Positions 61,165 through 64,000 of a DNA stretch of 64,000 nt are shown in pieces. Source of the stretch: Natrarchaeobaculum aegyptiacum (GTDB taxonomy: Archaea > Halobacteriota > Halobacteria > Halobacteriales > Natrialbaceae); the NCBI RefSeq assembly GCF_002156705.1, contig NZ_CP019893.1, forward strand, positions 2,170,001 to 2,234,000. The letters run 5' to 3'. The translations under genes were made by a program, and so were the position numbers. The notes under the pieces were generated by a model that saw only the letters and a program-made list of their open reading frames with translations, did not search any database and was not told the origin of the DNA. Numbering within the stretch: position 1 is the first letter of the stretch; each line of letters starts with the position of its first letter.

Positions 61165-62090
61165 GTGAGCGACACGCCCGTTCCGGGTCGGCCAGACACG
61201 CCTCGAGAGCGATCCTCGAGTGGGTCCGGGACCGAACGCGCTCGCAACTCGCGTGGTCGCTTCGATCCAACTCGAGTGTCCGCCTCGGCGGCGGACTGGT
61301 CATCCTGCTCTCGATCGTCGCCGTCGTCGGGCCGGTGCTTACGCCGTACGACCCGACCGCGCAGGTGCTCGAGAACCGACTCCAGGGTCCCTCACTCGCC
61401 CACCCACTTGGTACCGACGCGCTCGGGCGGGACGTGGCGACGCGGATCGTCTACGGCGCACGAGTCTCGCTCGCCCTCGCGATCGTCGCGACGGCCGTCC
61501 GGGTCCTCGTCGGAACGACGATCGGCCTCGTGGCAGGGACAGTCGGTGGAGTCGTCGATGCCGCACTGATGCGCCTCGTCGACGTTCAACTCGCCTTCCC
61601 CGCGCTCGTCCTCGCGCTCGTGATCGCGGGCGTCCTCGGGCCGAGCCTGCGGAACGTGCTGATCGCCCTTTCGGTCGTCGGCTGGGCGAGCTACGCCCGC
61701 GTCGTTCGCGGAACCGTCCTCGCGGTCAGAGACCGCCCGTTCGTCGAGGCTGCCCGCCTCTTCGGGACGCCGCGACGACGGCTCGTTCGCCGACACCTGT
61801 TGCCGAACGCCCTCACGCCAGTGGTCGTCCTCGCGACGATGAACCTCGGGACGATCGTCCTCACCGCCGCCGGACTCTCCTTTCTCGGGCTGGGCGCACA
61901 GCCGCCCACGCCCGAGTGGGGAACGATGATCGCTGGCGGCCGGGAGTACCTGCGTTCTGCCCCGTGGCTCGTCACCGGCCCGGGTATCGCGATCATGGTG
62001 ACCGTCATCGGCTTCAGCGTCCTCGGTGACGGCCTGCGAGACGTTCTCGACCCCGACCACCTCGACGACGGCCAACGGAGGCGAGGCTGA
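61161..62090 (+). CDS. ABC transporter permease, DppC-type
   Basis: 309 residues, about six helices. Start overlaps the previous gene by 4 nt (GTGAGTG). Segment LGTDALGRDVATRIVYGAR is the DppC/OppC signature, and EAARLFGTPRRRLVRRHLLPNAL the EAA loop that docks on the ATPase. Pairs with the DppB-type subunit to form the channel. The first 40 residues are hydrophilic and Arg-rich. Its stop abuts the ATPase ATG with no gap, as is usual for such operons. Confidence 0.93.
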   Translation: MSERHARSGSARHASRAILEWVRDRTRSQLAWSLRSNSSVRLGGGLVILLSIVAVVGPVLTPYDPTAQVLENRLQGPSLAHPLGTDALGRDVATRIVYGARVSLALAIVATAVRVLVGTTIGLVAGTVGGVVDAALMRLVDVQLAFPALVLALVIAGVLGPSLRNVLIALSVVGWASYARVVRGTVLAVRDRPFVEAARLFGTPRRRLVRRHLLPNALTPVVVLATMNLGTIVLTAAGLSFLGLGAQPPTPEWGTMIAGGREYLRSAPWLVTGPGIAIMVTVIGFSVLGDGLRDVLDPDHLDDGQRRRG

Positions 62091-64000
62091 ATGCCCCTCG
62101 AGGTCTCCGATCTCCACGTTCGCTTCCGAACCCGGTCCGGGCCGGTCCACGCGGTCAACGGGGCCACCTTCACCGTCGACGCCGGTGAGATCGTCGGACT
62201 GGTCGGCGAGAGCGGCTGTGGCAAGTCCGTCACTGCCCGCTCGATCGTCCGGCTCGAAGACCCCGGTGAGATCGTCCGCGGGAGCGTCACGTTCGACGGC
62301 ACTGACCTGACGGCGGCCGACGACCGGACGCTCCGCCGAGTGCGCGGCCGGGAACTCGCGATGGTGTTTCAGGACCCCGAGACGACGCTCAACCCGACCT
62401 ATACCGTCGGCGAACAGATCGCCGAGGCGATCCGCGTCCACCGCGATCCGGCCGCTCAGCCGTTCGTCCGGGAACTGCTCGCCGGCGTCACCTCCCGGCT
62501 CGGCTCGAGCGAGACTCGAGAGCGGGTGCTCGAGTTGCTGGCCGAGGTCGGCATCCCGGATCCGGACGCACGGATCGACGACTATCCACACCAGTTCAGC
62601 GGTGGCATGCGCCAGCGGGTGATGCTCGCCATCGCACTGGCCCGCCGTCCCTCGCTGCTGATCGCCGACGAGCCGACGACCGCGCTCGATACGACGACCC
62701 AGGCGGCGATTCTCGATCGGCTCGCGACGCTCAACGACGAGTACGGGATGGGAATCGTGCTCATCAGTCACGACCTGGGCGTCGTCTCCCGGCTCTGTGA
62801 CCGCATCGTCGTCATGTACGACGGCGTGGTCGTCGAGTCGGGACCGACCGAAGCGTTACTCTCGAATCCCGGCCATCCCTACACGAAGGCGCTTCTCGGC
62901 TGTCTTCCCGGCCGATCGACGCCGAGTGAGCCGCTGCCGACGGTCGGTGGAACGCCACCCGACGGCTCCCCGCCGCCGGCAGGCTGCGTCTTCGCGGACC
63001 GCTGCCCGTTCGCACGCGAGGACTGTCGATCCGCCGAACAACCCGTCGTCACACTCGAGTCGGGTCAGACGGTCCGCTGTGGCGTCCCGGCGGCTCGAGG
63101 GGCCGACCTCGAGTCGCTCCGTGAGGCTATCAGGGTCGACCGGCCCGGTACCGGGATGTCGACCACCGACGACGAAGCCGCGAGCGTGGCCGTCGACGGT
63201 GGCGTGGCGACCGGTGCCGTGACTGCTCGAACCCAGAACTCGGCGTCGACGTCCGGACAGCCGACGCCAGATGCGGATCCGATACTTGAACTCGAGGGCG
63301 TGACCAGGTCGTTCCGGACGTCCGAGGGGCTGATCGATCGGTTCGTCGGGACCGACGAGCGGCTGACGGCCGTTTCCGACGTCTCACTGTCCCTGCGGGC
63401 GGGCGAGACACTGGGGCTGGTGGGTGAGAGCGGCTGTGGCAAGTCGACCCTCGCCCGCCTGATCGCCGGTCTCGAGTCACCGACCGCGGGAACGGTCTCG
63501 CTCCACGGCGAGCCCGTCGACGACGTCGACTCGCGACGGCCGGATCAGCTCGCCGACGTCGGTGTCGTGTTCCAGCACCCGGGATCGAGTCTCGACCCGC
63601 GCCTGACGGTCGGCGAGTCGATCGCCGAACCACTGGTCGAGGCTGGCTGGGCAGCTGACCGGCGCGAGGCTCGGATCGACGACCTGCTCTCGCTCGTCGA
63701 CCTGCCAACCGACCTCGCCGACCGCTACCCGCGCCAGCTCTCGGGTGGCCAGCGTCAGCGGGTGGCGATCGCCCGTGCGCTCGCACTCGAGCCCTCACTG
63801 ATCGTTCTCGACGAGCCGACGGCCGCCCTCGACGTCTCGATCCAGGCAACCGTCCTCAACCTCCTCTCGCGACTCCAGTCGGACCTCGATCTGGCGTACC
63901 TGTTCGTCTCCCACGACCTCGAGGTCGTCCGCCACGTCGCCGATCGGGTCGCGACGATGTATCTGGGACGACTCCTCGAGGTCGGTCCGGCGAGTCAGGT
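62091..64000 (+). CDS. Fused double ATPase of the peptide-type ABC importer, 3' end cut
   Basis: At least 636 residues. First ATPase: Walker [12 protein letters not shown] (about 37-47), FSGGMRQRV (ABC signature) and [10 protein letters not shown] (Walker B), followed by the family C-terminal PxxGCxFxxRCP motif ([17 protein letters not shown]) of DppD/OppD. After a linker of about 70 residues a second ATPase begins with [29 protein letters not shown] and [11 protein letters not shown], of the DppF type. In many organisms DppD and DppF are two genes; here they are one chain. It hydrolyses ATP for import of peptides, nickel or similar solutes. The frame is open to the window edge. Confidence 0.93.
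   Translation, partial: MPLEVSDLHVRFRTRSGPVHAVNGATFTVDAGEIVGLVGESGCGKSVTARSIVRLEDPGEIVRGSVTFDGTDLTAADDRTLRRVRGRELAMVFQDPETTLNPTYTVGEQIAEAIRVHRDPAAQPFVRELLAGVTSRLGSSETRERVLELLAEVGIPDPDARIDDYPHQFSGGMRQRVMLAIALARRPSLLIADEPTTALDTTTQAAILDRLATLNDEYGMGIVLISHDLGVVSRLCDRIVVMYDGVVVESGPTEALLSNPGHPYTKALLGCLPGRSTPSEPLPTVGGTPPDGSPPPAGCVFADRCPFAREDCRSAEQPVVTLESGQTVRCGVPAARGADLESLREAIRVDRPGTGMSTTDDEAASVAVDGGVATGAVTARTQNSASTSGQPTPDADPILELEGVTRSFRTSEGLIDRFVGTDERLTAVSDVSLSLRAGETLGLVGESGCGKSTLARLIAGLESPTAGTVSLHGEPVDDVDSRRPDQLADVGVVFQHPGSSLDPRLTVGESIAEPLVEAGWAADRREARIDDLLSLVDLPTDLADRYPRQLSGGQRQRVAIARALALEPSLIVLDEPTAALDVSIQATVLNLLSRLQSDLDLAYLFVSHDLEVVRHVADRVATMYLGRLLEVGPASQ

Noticed and set aside
1-64000. Search for CRISPR arrays, tRNA and rRNA genes
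   Set aside because: No regularly spaced direct repeats of 25-40 bp and no cloverleaf or rRNA-like segment could be seen by eye; a short intron-containing tRNA could have been missed.

Overview
The window is high-GC haloarchaeal DNA. Evidence for this is the strongly acidic proteome, the very frequent CTCGAG hexamer in genes, Tat-type lipoproteins (twin Arg plus an AGC lipobox), TFIIB, TATA boxes about 25-33 nt before start codons with almost no leader, and a sensory rhodopsin II with its transducer. Overall style suggests Halobacteria, probably Natrialbales; the family assignment is inference. I found no rRNA, tRNA or CRISPR array.

Layout. 1-3.6 kb: two tandem paralogous membrane proteins, a Tat lipoprotein, a small winged-helix regulator and a PspA-like coiled-coil protein. 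3.7-6.15 kb: an IS607-type element with serine recombinase and TnpB. 6.2-13.6 kb: an alpha/beta hydrolase, hisA, serA, a CPBP membrane protease, two lipoproteins and an FAD amine oxidase-like enzyme. 13.9-15.9 kb: an aspartoacylase-like/GCS2-ligase gene pair with less halophilic composition. 16.1-26.3 kb: a DUF418 membrane protein, mutS, a hydroxyacyl-CoA dehydrogenase/enoyl-CoA hydratase fusion with a thioesterase, a DNA-binding regulator and an Lhr-type helicase. 26.4-31.4 kb: a small membrane protein, an alcohol dehydrogenase remnant, and a phototaxis island (Blh and lycopene cyclase diverging from htrII and sopII).

31.5-38.7 kb: a beta-lactamase-fold hydrolase, a large MMPL/RND exporter carrying an in-frame cluster of DNA palindromes, a 58-residue protein, a TFIIB and an HTH membrane protein. 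39.1-45.4 kb: two paralogous exported beta-helix proteins, a lipoprotein and a polytopic membrane protein. 45.4-46.96 kb: a TnpB-only IS200/IS605-family element whose tnpB is frameshifted by a 55-bp double-hairpin insert. 47.3-59.9 kb: a probable cell-surface carbohydrate region (PP-loop ATPase, phosphodiesterase-like enzyme, polysaccharide deacetylase, rhomboid protease, Gfo/Idh/MocA oxidoreductase, DUF362, epimerase, DUF354, ATP-grasp). 60.2-64 kb: a dipeptide/nickel-type ABC importer with two permeases and a fused double ATPase that runs off the window.

The clearest functional unit is the rhodopsin island: lycopene cyclase makes beta-carotene, Blh cleaves it to retinal, retinal loads sensory rhodopsin II, and the receptor signals through HtrII. 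The most unusual DNA-level signal is the pair of short palindrome clusters lying inside coding sequences: one is tolerated in frame in the exporter and one breaks tnpB. Their hairpins share a perfect stem and a three-base loop, usually closed by GC pairs.
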